Shown here: in pieces, positions 24,320 through 32,509 of the stretch | How positions within the stretch are numbered: the stretch's first letter is position 1 | How the letters are laid out: every line of letters starts with the position of its first letter | Assembly (NCBI GenBank): GCA_900541065.1 | Contig: UQIE01000008.1 | Location: forward strand, 24,438 to 88,437 | Direction: 5' to 3' | Source of the DNA: an uncultured Collinsella sp. | Lineage (GTDB): Bacteria; Actinomycetota; Coriobacteriia; Coriobacteriales; Coriobacteriaceae | DNA: 64,000 bases | Notes under the pieces: generated by a model | Told to the model about the DNA's origin: nothing | Seen by the model: only the letters and a program-made list of their open reading frames with translations | Databases searched by the model: none | Program-made: the position numbers and the translations under genes

Positions 24320-25180
24320 TCACAGATCGAGCCTACCCTGGGGATCGGTAAAACCGTCAGTACCCTCCTTGAGTTTCTTCTCGTCTGCCTTCACGCGACG
24401 CTCGAGCTTTTTTGTATCCTCGGCAGGCGGTAGGTTCTCGGGGACAATTCCGCGGTCGATGAGGCTGCCACGCACGCTTGTGTTGTTCTCGACGTGCTCT
24501 TGCTTGATCTGGTCCAGGCCGTACAGGTCGTGTTCCTCGGCGTTGAAGGCCGTCATCGAGTTCGTAAGGTCCTTTGCTTTGATGAGGACATCGGCTAACC
24601 TGTCCGCTAATGCCGCGCTCTTGGGTACGCCGAGCTGCTGCTTCATTTCCGCCGTGCTTCTGCCGCCGAATAACGCTTCATCGCCCTTCGACTTGATGAT
24701 TGCGAATCCTTTGGAGTCCACGCCGCGTTTGAACGCAATACCCGAGAGCTGTTTCTCTGAATCAGATAGCGAGTGGCGCGCCTGCAAGCGCTGAATCTCT
24801 GCAAAGCGCTGCTCTATGAGCTCTTGGCGGCGCGTCTGCACGGCAAAGTATGCCTGGGCGAGCGCGATCTCTGGCTTGTTTGAATCTCCGTTTTGGGCGA
24901 TTAAATAGCATGCATAGCGCGTAAGCTTGTAGTCTTTAACCGCGCGAGCGGCGACACCGGCAGTTATCATTTTCGTGGTGTCACGAAAATGGGAATCAAC
25001 TGGAGTTTTATTTGTTTCGCACGAGACTTTTGCCCTCTTAACAACTTCGGCGAAGTTCTCCCATCGAGTGTATCCCATGGGTTCCATTAAATCGCGTGCG
25101 AGCCAATACTCAACGCCGTCTTCCACATTGGCGTAGCTATCAAGTTCGACACGCCACTTCTCGATATCTCTACTGTCCAT
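24320..25180 (-). CDS. dinD: DNA-damage-inducible protein D homologue
   Basis: A 286-residue protein with the DinD/KilA-like features: YWLARDLMEPMGYTRWENFAEVV near the N-terminus (BRO/phage antirepressor-like domain), then NKTPVDSHF and ITAGVAARAVKDYKLTRYACYLIAQNGDSNKPEIA, and the charged C-terminal part with IKQEHVENNTSVRGSLIDRGI. The ATG at 25180 is chosen because GGAGGAG lies just upstream. In Escherichia coli dinD is LexA-regulated and inhibits RecA function. It lies at the outer edge of the att repeats, so it may belong to an older island. No clear LexA box was seen. Confidence 0.9.
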   Translation of the reverse strand: MDSRDIEKWRVELDSYANVEDGVEYWLARDLMEPMGYTRWENFAEVVKRAKVSCETNKTPVDSHFRDTTKMITAGVAARAVKDYKLTRYACYLIAQNGDSNKPEIALAQAYFAVQTRRQELIEQRFAEIQRLQARHSLSDSEKQLSGIAFKRGVDSKGFAIIKSKGDEALFGGRSTAEMKQQLGVPKSAALADRLADVLIKAKDLTNSMTAFNAEEHDLYGLDQIKQEHVENNTSVRGSLIDRGIVPENLPPAEDTKKLERRVKADEKKLKEGTDGFTDPQGRLDL

Positions 25181-25266
25181 ATCTCCTCCTCGCTGATCTA
25201 TTGTCTGTGCGGGCTTTGCCCGCTCTGTATTCAGAATTAGGATACGCTGCCGTGCGGACACGAATA

Positions 25267-25296
25267 GGCCCCGTGCCACCTCGAGCTCACGGGGCC
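25267..25296 (-). terminator. Terminator of the flavoprotein gene
   Basis: GGCCCCGTG and CACGGGGCC are perfect nine-base arms located 46 bases after the flavoprotein stop on the minus strand. The T-run is weak (TATTCGT), so termination may be partial. Confidence 0.6.
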
Positions 25297-25341
25297 CATA
25301 GATATCGATTAGGTGTGTTCTGCTTTAGATGGGTGTCCAGT

Positions 25342-26868
25342 TTAGTCCGTTCGATAGTGCGATCCGAGGCTTTCGGTCCGCTTACGCATGGCTTTGACCA
25401 TTTCCTGTGCTAGTTGAATCTGCGATTGCAGGCGGGCGAGGGCTGCGACTTCGCTGTCCTGGGCTTTCTGTGTGCTCAAGGTCGTTGCCTCTGTCTTCAA
25501 GCCCTCAAGCTCGTGTAGTGCCTCGGATAGGCCTGTTTCGGTCCTGTTGATCATGCAATAGGTGCTCATCGTGTGCCTAAGGCCGTGTGTCAGGCGTTCG
25601 GCATCTGTTGTGGCAATGCCGTAGTGGGGGAGGGCGATATCCGCCTTCAGGGCTGTCTCAGGCTCTTTCTGCGCTGTGAGGGCTGCCGATGCGCCCGCGA
25701 TACGTCCGAATACGATGCCGTTGGCGCTTGACAAGCCACCAATGCGGTCGGCGCCGTGCATGCCGCCTGTCGCCTCGCCGCAAGCGTAGAGGCCCTCAAC
25801 GCCCGTGTGCGCGGTCTTATCGATCTTGATGCCGCCGTTAGCGGCGTGGGCATACATCGCAACGCGCATCTCGTCAGTCGGGGCGATGCCGTACTCGTCT
25901 TGCAGCCAGGTGGCAAAGGTCTGCACAAACTCTGGGACATCCTCGCGGGGGAAGTCGTAGTGGAGTGCCAGGCCTTCGGCACCTGCCTGATCGATGACGA
26001 GATCGATAGCGCGGGAGGCCAAGCGTGACGTGAAGGGACCATATCCAGAGCGCTGCTCGAGCAGGTCGTCCAGCTTGTCGTCGGCAATATCTACCGGCTG
26101 GTCTACATGCACGTAGCGCCAGGTTTTCTCGTTGAAGACCAAGTTACGCCTGGGCTCGATGAAGCCAGGCATCATCTGCATGAACTCTATATTAGTAAGT
26201 GTTGCGCCGTGCGCCAGTGCGATGGCCTGCGAGGAGCTGAGCACATCAGCCGACGTAAGGCTGCGCTCGAACAGGCCGCCTGTGCCACCGGCTGCGATGA
26301 TCGTGGCCTTGGCAGCAAAGGGCACGATTCGATTTTCGGTAAGGTCGTAGAGTACGGTTCCGGTTATTCTGCCGTTCGTGTCCTCAACAAGGTCGATAAG
26401 CTCATGGCGGGGGAGCAGGCGAATGCCGAGCGACTCGATCCAGGTCGTCAGAGCGTCCTCAAGGGGCTTGCGGGTGAGGCCGCGCCACATGCGCGTCTTG
26501 TGGTCAAAGCAGGGGATAAACTGCTTTTGTTGAGCACTCTTGGCGCTTTGCGGACGCTGGAGCTCAACGCCCAGGTCTTGCTCGAGCCAGTCAATCGCTT
26601 GGCGAATGCCGTGGACGAACGTTTGGACGAGTTCGGGGTCGGCAACGCCGCCGCCGACGGTCAGGATGGTGTCGATGAGGTCCTGCTCGTCGTCTTCGTT
26701 AACGGGTCCGATAAGCCCTAGGCCCCAGGTTCCGGGGAAGAAGCTCGATCCACTCATAGTCTTGCCGGCGCTTGCCACAGTGACGGTTGCACCCGTGCGT
26801 GCCGCTTCGATGGCGGCGCAAAGGCCCGCAATGCCAGATCCAATTACCAGTACATCAGTCGATTCCAT
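25342..26868 (-). CDS. FAD-dependent oxidoreductase (fumarate reductase/L-aspartate oxidase-like)
   Basis: A 508-residue flavoprotein. The ADP-binding loop GSGIAGLCAA begins at residue 10; SSFFPGTWGLG, AAGGTGGLFERS and the C-terminal GLYACGEATGGMHGADRIGG motif identify the FAD_binding_2 family shared by fumarate reductase, NadB and GlpB-like subunits. The ATG at 26868 has AAGGAA upstream. No nadA/nadC or glpA/glpC neighbours are present, so the substrate cannot be told from context. The last 50 residues form a charged helix. It is transcribed alone, between two terminators. Confidence 0.82.
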   Translation of the reverse strand: MESTDVLVIGSGIAGLCAAIEAARTGATVTVASAGKTMSGSSFFPGTWGLGLIGPVNEDDEQDLIDTILTVGGGVADPELVQTFVHGIRQAIDWLEQDLGVELQRPQSAKSAQQKQFIPCFDHKTRMWRGLTRKPLEDALTTWIESLGIRLLPRHELIDLVEDTNGRITGTVLYDLTENRIVPFAAKATIIAAGGTGGLFERSLTSADVLSSSQAIALAHGATLTNIEFMQMMPGFIEPRRNLVFNEKTWRYVHVDQPVDIADDKLDDLLEQRSGYGPFTSRLASRAIDLVIDQAGAEGLALHYDFPREDVPEFVQTFATWLQDEYGIAPTDEMRVAMYAHAANGGIKIDKTAHTGVEGLYACGEATGGMHGADRIGGLSSANGIVFGRIAGASAALTAQKEPETALKADIALPHYGIATTDAERLTHGLRHTMSTYCMINRTETGLSEALHELEGLKTEATTLSTQKAQDSEVAALARLQSQIQLAQEMVKAMRKRTESLGSHYRTD

Positions 26869-27053
26869 CGGATTCCTTTCTCGTCCGGCGCATTGTCGCA
26901 CGGGTGATCGGCAAAGGGGCCGCAAAGACTCGGCAAATCGGTAAAGGGCAAATATGGCAGGTGGGCGTCATGGACGCTCTGACGTTCCATCTCATCACAT
27001 CTCGTATTTCGCCGCAACTGACATATCGGCATTAGCTACTCTGCGTCAGTGTA
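26869..27053 (-). other. Promoter region of the flavoprotein gene
   Basis: A stretch of about 185 bases between the flavoprotein start and the terminator of the GGGtGRT operon. It must hold the flavoprotein promoter; I see no coding sequence and no clearly recognisable operator. Confidence 0.35.
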
Positions 27054-27091
27054 AACAAAAAGAGCCGCCACCTCGAAAGGTAGCGGCTCCA
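27054..27091 (-). terminator. Terminator of the NifU-like/GGGtGRT operon
   Basis: On the minus strand, GAGCCGCTACC and GGTGGCGGCTC form a stem with one mismatch-like pair and a short TTTCGA loop, followed by TTTTTGTTT. Confidence 0.88.
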
Positions 27092-27123
27092 AGCTCAACT
27101 ATATGAGCATCGCGCGGGCGCGA

Positions 27124-28128
27124 TTAGGCCTTGAGGGCCTCCTCGACGGCGACAGCGCAGGCGACGGTGGCACCGACCATGGGGTTGTTGCCCATGCCGA
27201 TGAGACCCATCATGTCAACGTGCGCAGGCACGGAGGAAGAACCGGCGAACTGGGCGTCGGAGTGCATGCGGCCCATGGTGTCGGTCATGCCGTAAGAGGC
27301 AGGGCCGGCGCCCATGTTGTCCGGGTGCAGGGTACGGCCAGTGCCGCCACCAGAAGCGACGGAGAAGTACTTCTTGCCAGCCTCGATGCGCTCCTTCTTG
27401 TAGGTGCCAGCGACGGGGTGCTGGAAGCGCGTGGGGTTGGTGGAGTTACCGGTGATCGAGATGTCGACGTTCTCGTGCCACATGATGGCAACGCCCTCGC
27501 GGACGTCGTCGGAGCCGTAGCAGTTAACGGCAGCGCGGGGACCATCGGAGTAGGGGATGGTCTCGACGACCTTGAGCTCGCCCGTGTAGTAGTCGAACTG
27601 GGTCTTCACATAGGTGAAGCCGTTGATGCGGGCGATGATCTGGGCGGCGTCCTTGCCCAGACCGTTGAGGATAACGCGCAGCGGCTTCTTGCGAGCCTTG
27701 TTGGCGTTCAGAGCAAGACCGATAGCGCCCTCGGCGGCAGCGAAGGACTCGTGGCCGGCCAGGAAGGCGAAGCACTCGGTGTCGTCGGAGAGCAGCATAG
27801 CGCCCAGGTTGCCGTGGCCCAGACCGACCTTACGGTCCTCGGCGACGGAGCCGGGAACGGTGAAGGCCTGGATGCCCTCGCCGATGATGGCGGCAGCCTC
27901 AGAAGCGGACTTGGCGCCACGCTTGACAGCGAGAGCGCAACCGAGGGTGTAGGCCCACTCGGCGTTCTGGAAGGCGATGGACTGGGTGTTGTTGACGATC
28001 TCACGCGGGTTGAAGCCCTTGTCGGTGCAGATCTGCAGAGCTTCCTCGAGGGAGGCGATGCCGTTGTCGGCGAGGCACTTGTTGATCTTGTCAGCGCGGC
28101 GCTCGTAACCTTCGAACGTAACAGTCAT
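27124..28128 (-). CDS. GGGtGRT protein
   Basis: A 334-residue protein named for its GGGTGRT motif near residue 265. Other conserved parts are the YGSDDVREGVAIMWHENVDISI segment and HPDNMGAGPASYGMTDTMGRMH. The family is found in anaerobic bacteria and is consistently paired with a NifU-like iron-sulfur scaffold, but no biochemical function is established. Here that partner is 18 bases upstream in the same operon. GGGAGG precedes the ATG. The Gly/His/Asp-rich motifs suggest metal or cofactor binding (inference). Confidence 0.9.
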   Translation of the reverse strand: MTVTFEGYERRADKINKCLADNGIASLEEALQICTDKGFNPREIVNNTQSIAFQNAEWAYTLGCALAVKRGAKSASEAAAIIGEGIQAFTVPGSVAEDRKVGLGHGNLGAMLLSDDTECFAFLAGHESFAAAEGAIGLALNANKARKKPLRVILNGLGKDAAQIIARINGFTYVKTQFDYYTGELKVVETIPYSDGPRAAVNCYGSDDVREGVAIMWHENVDISITGNSTNPTRFQHPVAGTYKKERIEAGKKYFSVASGGGTGRTLHPDNMGAGPASYGMTDTMGRMHSDAQFAGSSSVPAHVDMMGLIGMGNNPMVGATVACAVAVEEALKA

Positions 28129-28146
28129 AGTTATTTCCCTCCCTTT

Positions 28147-28881
28147 CTACTCGTGAACCGGGAACACGCTGGCGACGGAGTGAGTCTCCTCGTCGGTGCG
28201 CGGGTCGATGTACTTGGCAGCGTTCTCCCACTGACCATAGTGGCCCATAGCGCCAGCGATGGCCTCCTCGGGGGTCTTGCCGGCCTTGACGGCGTCGGTG
28301 AACTTGCCGAGGTTCAGGAACTCGAATGCGATGATCTCGTTCTTGTCGTTGAGAGCCATGCGGGTGACGTAGCCCTGAGCGAGCTCGAGGTAACGAGCGC
28401 CCTTGGCCTTGGTGCCGAACATGGTGCCGACCTGAGAGCGAAGGCCCTTGCCGAGGTCGTCGAGGGAGGCGCCCACGGGCAGGCCGCCCTCGGAGAACGC
28501 GGTCTGGCTGCGGCCGTAAACGATCTGCAGGAAGATCTCGCGCATAGCAACGTTGATGGCGTCGCAGACGAGGTCGGTGTTGAGGGCCTCGAGGATGGTC
28601 TTACCGGGAAGGATCTCGGAAGCCATGGCGGCAGAGTGGGTCATGCCCGAGCAGCCGATGGTCTCAACGAGGGCCTCCTCGATGATGCCGTCCTTGACGT
28701 TCAGCGTGAGCTTGCAGGCGCCCTGCTGAGGTGCGCACCAACCCACACCGTGCGTAAGACCGGAGATGTCGGAAATCTCCTTAGCCTGGACCCACTTGCC
28801 CTCCTCGGGGATGGGTGCGGGGCCGTGGTATGCACCCTTGGCAACGGGGCACATGTTCTCCACTTCCTGTGAGTACTGCAT
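28147..28881 (-). CDS. NifU-like iron-sulfur scaffold-type protein (GGGtGRT partner)
   Basis: A 244-residue protein with the scaffold fold related to the NifU N-terminal domain. Conserved cysteines are in NMCPVAKG near residue 11, GWCAPQQGACKL near residues 48-56 and IGCSGMTHSAAMAS near residue 77. The ATG at 28881 is chosen because GAGAGGAGAGG lies upstream. Unlike SufU, it is long and forms an operon with GGGtGRT. It may assemble or hold an iron-sulfur or other metal centre for its partner; the true role is unknown. Confidence 0.85.
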   Translation of the reverse strand: MQYSQEVENMCPVAKGAYHGPAPIPEEGKWVQAKEISDISGLTHGVGWCAPQQGACKLTLNVKDGIIEEALVETIGCSGMTHSAAMASEILPGKTILEALNTDLVCDAINVAMREIFLQIVYGRSQTAFSEGGLPVGASLDDLGKGLRSQVGTMFGTKAKGARYLELAQGYVTRMALNDKNEIIAFEFLNLGKFTDAVKAGKTPEEAIAGAMGHYGQWENAAKYIDPRTDEETHSVASVFPVHE

Positions 28882-29284
28882 GCCTCTCCTCTCTATCGTG
28901 TTGGCGTCCCGTCTGGGGGCCGTGGCTGGCGATTGCCGGGCGACCCTTCGAAAGGGACATGACATGCAGCCCCTATAATACCGCGAAATGCACGGAATAT
29001 TCGGCGAACGGCTCAGTTTTCGTAGCGAGAAGTCCGGAAGTTTTAATTGAAACGGTTTAACTCTATGTTCTGTGGTCGCGAACTTCCGTAGAGGGGGTCC
29101 GTCTTTGGCAAGCTTTTGGGCAGCTCTTGTAAGCGTTGCGGGGGTTGACCTGTTGCAACGGTGCCGTTCGCCGCCTGTTTACTGCCTTTGGCCGCGCGAG
29201 CGAATTGTTTTGCGTGAATGTTTTGATGGCACGCTTCAATCGTGCTGTATTGGATGGCAAGCAGATCCCGGCGAAGGGAGCGCC
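28882..29284. other. Divergent intergenic region, NifU-like gene and transposase homologue
   Basis: About 400 bases without a supported gene. It should contain the leftward promoter of the NifU-like operon: a minus-strand TATTAT lies near 28975-28980, and on the plus strand the same place reads TATAAT. An eight-base inverted pair CGGAAGTT (29035-29042) and AACTTCCG (29081-29088) flanks an AT-rich segment in front of the transposase homologue, and could be a regulatory or REP-like element. Confidence 0.4.
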
Positions 29285-30097
29285 ATGCAGCGCGTTTGGA
29301 GAACGGTTACCGGCTTTTACCATGTCTGTGCCCGCGGTACGGGCAAGCAGCTCATCTTTGAGGGCGATGAAGACCGGTGGGAGTTCTTGGAGCTGATGCG
29401 TGAGTGCTGCCGCAAGGCGGGCGTGACGGTTATCGCCTGGTGCCTTATGGGCAATCACGTGCGTCTGGTGCTTGCAGATTACGAGGACGCGATGAGCGCG
29501 GCGATGCACCGGCTGCTTTTGACGTACGCGCGGCGGTTCAATAAACGCACGGGGCGCACAGGGCATCTGTTCCAGAACCGTTTTGACCGGCGCTCGCTCG
29601 ATACCGACTGGCAGGTGATGGAGGCTATTCGCTCCGTTCACGCCGATCCGCAGGAGGCGGGCATGAGCCTAATCGAGCGTTACCCCTGGAGCAGCTTTGC
29701 GGAGCATCTGCGCGCTTACGACAGTGATGCGGCAGATGCCACGAGGGGATTTTCCGATCCTTCTTGCGTGCTTGAGCTTTTTGGTTCTGCCGAGGCCTTT
29801 GCTGCCTATTCGCTTTCGACGCCCGACAGCGGCGAACCGGCGCTGCGCGATATGAAAGAGACGGAGTGGGAACGCCACGCCTTTGCCAACAAGTTGGCGA
29901 AGGAGCTAGGGGTTCCGCTCAACGGGGTTAAAACTGTACCGCCGGCGCAGCGCGATACCGTTATTGTTGGATTGAACAATGCCGGCTTTACAGTGCGTCA
30001 GATTGAGCGGTATACCGGGATTGGCAAAAGTACCGTCTCTCGTATCGTGCGCGCCCGCGCGCGAACGGCGATGCGGGCTGGCGGAAACGTGATGTAG
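29285..30097 (+). CDS. Y1_Tnp (REP-associated/IS200-like) transposase homologue with altered HUH motif
   Basis: A 270-residue protein preceded by GAAGGGAG. The family features are clear: FYHVCARGTGKQLIFEGDEDRWEFLELM, VIAWCLMGNH and the RTGHLFQNRF block. The usual NHxH metal-binding HUH pair reads N-H-V-R here, so the second histidine is replaced by arginine. A C-terminal helix-turn-helix (VRQIERYTGIGKSTVSRIVRAR) is present, as in host-adapted RayT-like proteins. No IS ends or identical copies are visible in the window. It may be inactive or act as a DNA-binding protein. Confidence 0.85.
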   Translation: MQRVWRTVTGFYHVCARGTGKQLIFEGDEDRWEFLELMRECCRKAGVTVIAWCLMGNHVRLVLADYEDAMSAAMHRLLLTYARRFNKRTGRTGHLFQNRFDRRSLDTDWQVMEAIRSVHADPQEAGMSLIERYPWSSFAEHLRAYDSDAADATRGFSDPSCVLELFGSAEAFAAYSLSTPDSGEPALRDMKETEWERHAFANKLAKELGVPLNGVKTVPPAQRDTVIVGLNNAGFTVRQIERYTGIGKSTVSRIVRARARTAMRAGGNVM

Positions 30098-30651
30098 GGT
30101 CGCCTGTTCACCGCAGCTGGGGTCGTCCATACGCCGCAACCAGCGTTCAAAAGCTTGGTACGGTAACTGCACTTCTTAATATGCATAGAACAATCGTCAT
30201 CTTGCATAAAATAACAGCTCAGTCCGGGTTTGCCCGTGCCTACCCCCGTCTGCGCCGTGCAAAAAACGGAGTTTTCAGCATCGTGGTGCTGTCGGCACTG
30301 CCACAATCTTGCAACACACGGGCCCCTAAGCTATTGATCCCTGCCGTTGCACCCCCGGAGTATGTGCCTGCGTCCCGTCAGACCGCGATGTCTGGTCTAA
30401 AACACAATATTTATGCGCCTGGAGACGTTGATTAACGCTTCCGATGCGTATGCACACAGCTTGGCGTGCTGAATACTCGCAAAAATGCACGCAGCATCCT
30501 ATGGGACCCTTCTGCGGCAGGCGCGAAGCGAGTCGGAGCTCAGCAGAACGGGGCTTGGCGCATTGCTTGGCGGGTCCGGGGCCCTGCCGCAGGCCTTTGG
30601 TGCTGTGGAAAACGCCCGTGTTCGCGTCTGCTGTGTGGTAAATGACAGACG
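30098..30651. other. Long non-coding stretch after the transposase homologue
   Basis: About 550 bases in which I find no convincing gene on either strand. It includes short inverted segments but no recognised RNA gene. It may be the decayed surroundings of the transposase homologue. Confidence 0.4.
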
Positions 30652-30688
30652 GAGCGCCGGACGCGCGGACTTCGTGCGTCCGGCGCTC
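30652..30688. terminator. Large perfect hairpin beyond the SUF terminator
   Basis: GAGCGCCGGACGC and GCGTCCGGCGCTC are perfect 13-base arms with an 11-base loop. No T-run follows on either strand. It lies just past the SUF terminator and could be a backup bidirectional stop or a REP-like palindrome. Confidence 0.5.
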
Positions 30689-30694
30689 ATTAGG

Positions 30695-30724
30695 AAAAAC
30701 AGAGCCGCCCGTATCGGGCGGCTC
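30695..30724 (-). terminator. Terminator of the suf operon
   Basis: On the minus strand GAGCCGCCCG and CGGGCGGCTC are perfect ten-base arms with an ATA loop, followed by TGTTTTT. It lies 45 bases after the sufU stop. Confidence 0.9.
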
Positions 30725-30768
30725 GGCAATCAAAAACCTTGGATTCGGGGCATACGCTACTGGTTAGT

Positions 30769-31191
30769 TTACCCCTCGAGCATGCCGTCGAGGGTGCGCC
30801 AGGCGAGCTCGGCGCATTTGACGCGGGCGGGCATGTGCGAGATGTCCTGGAGCTGGGCAGCCTCGTCCAGGTCTTCCAGGTCTTCCTCGGAGAGCTGTTC
30901 GCCGCGGATCATGGCGAGGAAGAGCCCCGCCAGGCGGCGCGCCTCCTCGACCGTCTCGCCGGTGATGAGGTCGGCCATGATGTCGGCGCTGGCCTGGCTG
31001 ATGGCGCAGCCATGACCGGTAAAGGAGGCCTCCTCGATCACGCCGTTCTCGACGCGCAGCTGCAAGGTGAGTTCGTCACCGCAGCTGGGGTGGATGCCGT
31101 CGTGCTCGTGCGTGGGAGCGTCCATCTCGTACTTATAGTCGGGGTGCGAGTTGTGCTCCATAAATGTGGTGGAGGTGTACAGATTACCCAT
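30769..31191 (-). CDS. sufU: SufU iron-sulfur assembly / sulfurtransferase protein
   Basis: A 140-residue SufU-type protein. Zinc-ligand residues of the family are visible: C37 and D39 in SCGDEL, C62 in GHGCAISQAS and C126 in RVKCAELAW, and the 18-residue SufU insertion between them is present. In Gram-positive bacteria SufU accepts persulfide sulfur from SufS by ligand swapping. The ATG at 31191 overlaps the sufS stop by eight bases, so expression is coupled to sufS. It is the last gene of sufCBDSU. Confidence 0.93.
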   Translation of the reverse strand: MGNLYTSTTFMEHNSHPDYKYEMDAPTHEHDGIHPSCGDELTLQLRVENGVIEEASFTGHGCAISQASADIMADLITGETVEEARRLAGLFLAMIRGEQLSEEDLEDLDEAAQLQDISHMPARVKCAELAWRTLDGMLEG

Positions 31192-32509
31192 TGAACGTGC
31201 TCCAAACGTGATGCAGACCGGCGATGAACTTGTCAATGTCGGCCTTGTCGTTGTAGAAGGCCACGCTGGCGCGGCAGCAGGCAAGGTTCTCGACGCCCAG
31301 CCAGGTGAGCAGCGGCTGTGCGCAGTGGTGACCGGCGCGGATGCAGACGCCGTCCATGTCCATGATGCTCGCGACATCGTGCGGGTGGATACCCTTGACG
31401 TTAAAGCTCACGACGCCATGGTGATTGTCCCAATAGATGGAGCCGATAATCTGGACAAAGTCGAGCTGCATGAGTTCGCCCATCAGGTAGTGGACGAGTG
31501 CCTGCTCGCGTGCCTGGATGTTTTCGTAGCCCACGGTGTTAACCAGGTAGTCAAGCGCCGCGCCCGTGGCGAAGATGCCGGCGGCGTCCTGCGTGCCGGC
31601 CTCGAACTTCTCGGGGACGGGCGCCCAGACGGCGTCCTGCTCGGTGACCGAGTCGATCATCTCGCCGCCGGTAAGCATGGGCGGCATGGCGTTGAGCAGG
31701 TCCATCTTGCCCCACAGCACGCCGATGCCCATGGGGCCCATGGCCTTGTGCGCGCTAAAGGCAAAGAAATCGGCTCCAAGGTCGGCCACATCGACCGGCA
31801 TGTGCGGCAGCGACTGCGCGCCGTCGACGACCAGATAGCCGCCGTACTTGTGCACGAGCTTGCCGAGGTTCTTGACCGGGTTCTCAACGCCCAGGACGTT
31901 AGAGACCTGACCCACGGCCAAGATCTTGGTCTTGGGGCCCACCTTGGCAAGAACTTCCTCGGTGGTGAGCTGGCCGGTCTTGGTGGGGTAGAGGTAGACG
32001 AGCTTGGCGCCGGTCTCACGGCAGACCTGCTGCCACGGAATCAGGTTGGAGTGGTGCTCCATGATGGTGATGACGACCTCGTCGCCCGGTTCGAGGACCG
32101 TGGGCGCAAAGCTCTTGGCGACCAGGTTGAGCGACTCGCTCGTGTTGCGGGTGAAGACGACCTCGTTGGCCTGGGGGGCGCCGATGACGTCGGCGATCTG
32201 CTGACGCACCTTTGCGATGGCCTCGGTGGCCTCGACGGACAGCGAGTACAGGCCGCGCAGGGGGTTGGCGTTCATGCGCTGGTAGAAGTCACGCTCGGCG
32301 TCGAGCACGCAGGCGGGGCGCTGCGCGGTGGCCGCGCTATCGAGGAAGGCGATCTCGGGGTGCTGCTGGAACAGCGGGAACTGCGCCTTGTAGGGATTGG
32401 TCTCGATGTCGACGGTAGGCCAGCCGCGCGAGGCCTCGTCGCTGGCGTCGAGTTCCATGGGCTCGGGGGCAGTACAGGTATCGCATTTAACGTGCTCGGT
32501 GTCGATCAT
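31184..32509 (-). CDS. sufS: Cysteine desulfurase SufS
   Basis: A 441-residue PLP enzyme that releases sulfur from cysteine for iron-sulfur cluster assembly. The PLP lysine is in FSAHKAMGPMG, the histidine motif in IMEHHSNLIPWQ, and the catalytic cysteine in IRAGHHCAQPLL. An N-terminal extension of about 38 residues carries a CDTC pair, which is unusual and may be a lineage-specific addition. The start overlaps sufD by four bases (ATGA). Confidence 0.95.
   Translation of the reverse strand: MIDTEHVKCDTCTAPEPMELDASDEASRGWPTVDIETNPYKAQFPLFQQHPEIAFLDSAATAQRPACVLDAERDFYQRMNANPLRGLYSLSVEATEAIAKVRQQIADVIGAPQANEVVFTRNTSESLNLVAKSFAPTVLEPGDEVVITIMEHHSNLIPWQQVCRETGAKLVYLYPTKTGQLTTEEVLAKVGPKTKILAVGQVSNVLGVENPVKNLGKLVHKYGGYLVVDGAQSLPHMPVDVADLGADFFAFSAHKAMGPMGIGVLWGKMDLLNAMPPMLTGGEMIDSVTEQDAVWAPVPEKFEAGTQDAAGIFATGAALDYLVNTVGYENIQAREQALVHYLMGELMQLDFVQIIGSIYWDNHHGVVSFNVKGIHPHDVASIMDMDGVCIRAGHHCAQPLLTWLGVENLACCRASVAFYNDKADIDKFIAGLHHVWSTFNG

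Noticed and set aside
24017..24351. Paired open frames with internal repeats at the att region
   Set aside because: They only translate the duplicated tRNA tail and terminator DNA.
25200..25300. LexA box upstream of dinD
   Set aside because: I found palindromes such as GCGGGC...GCCCGC but nothing matching the actinobacterial CGAAC-N4-GTTCG type.
27103..28872. 589-codon plus-strand frame opposite the NifU-like/GGGtGRT genes
   Set aside because: It is an antisense shadow caused by strong third-position GC bias; the minus-strand products match known families.
30485..31015. Open frame after the transposase homologue
   Set aside because: Crosses two strong hairpins and runs antisense into sufU; composition is not gene-like.
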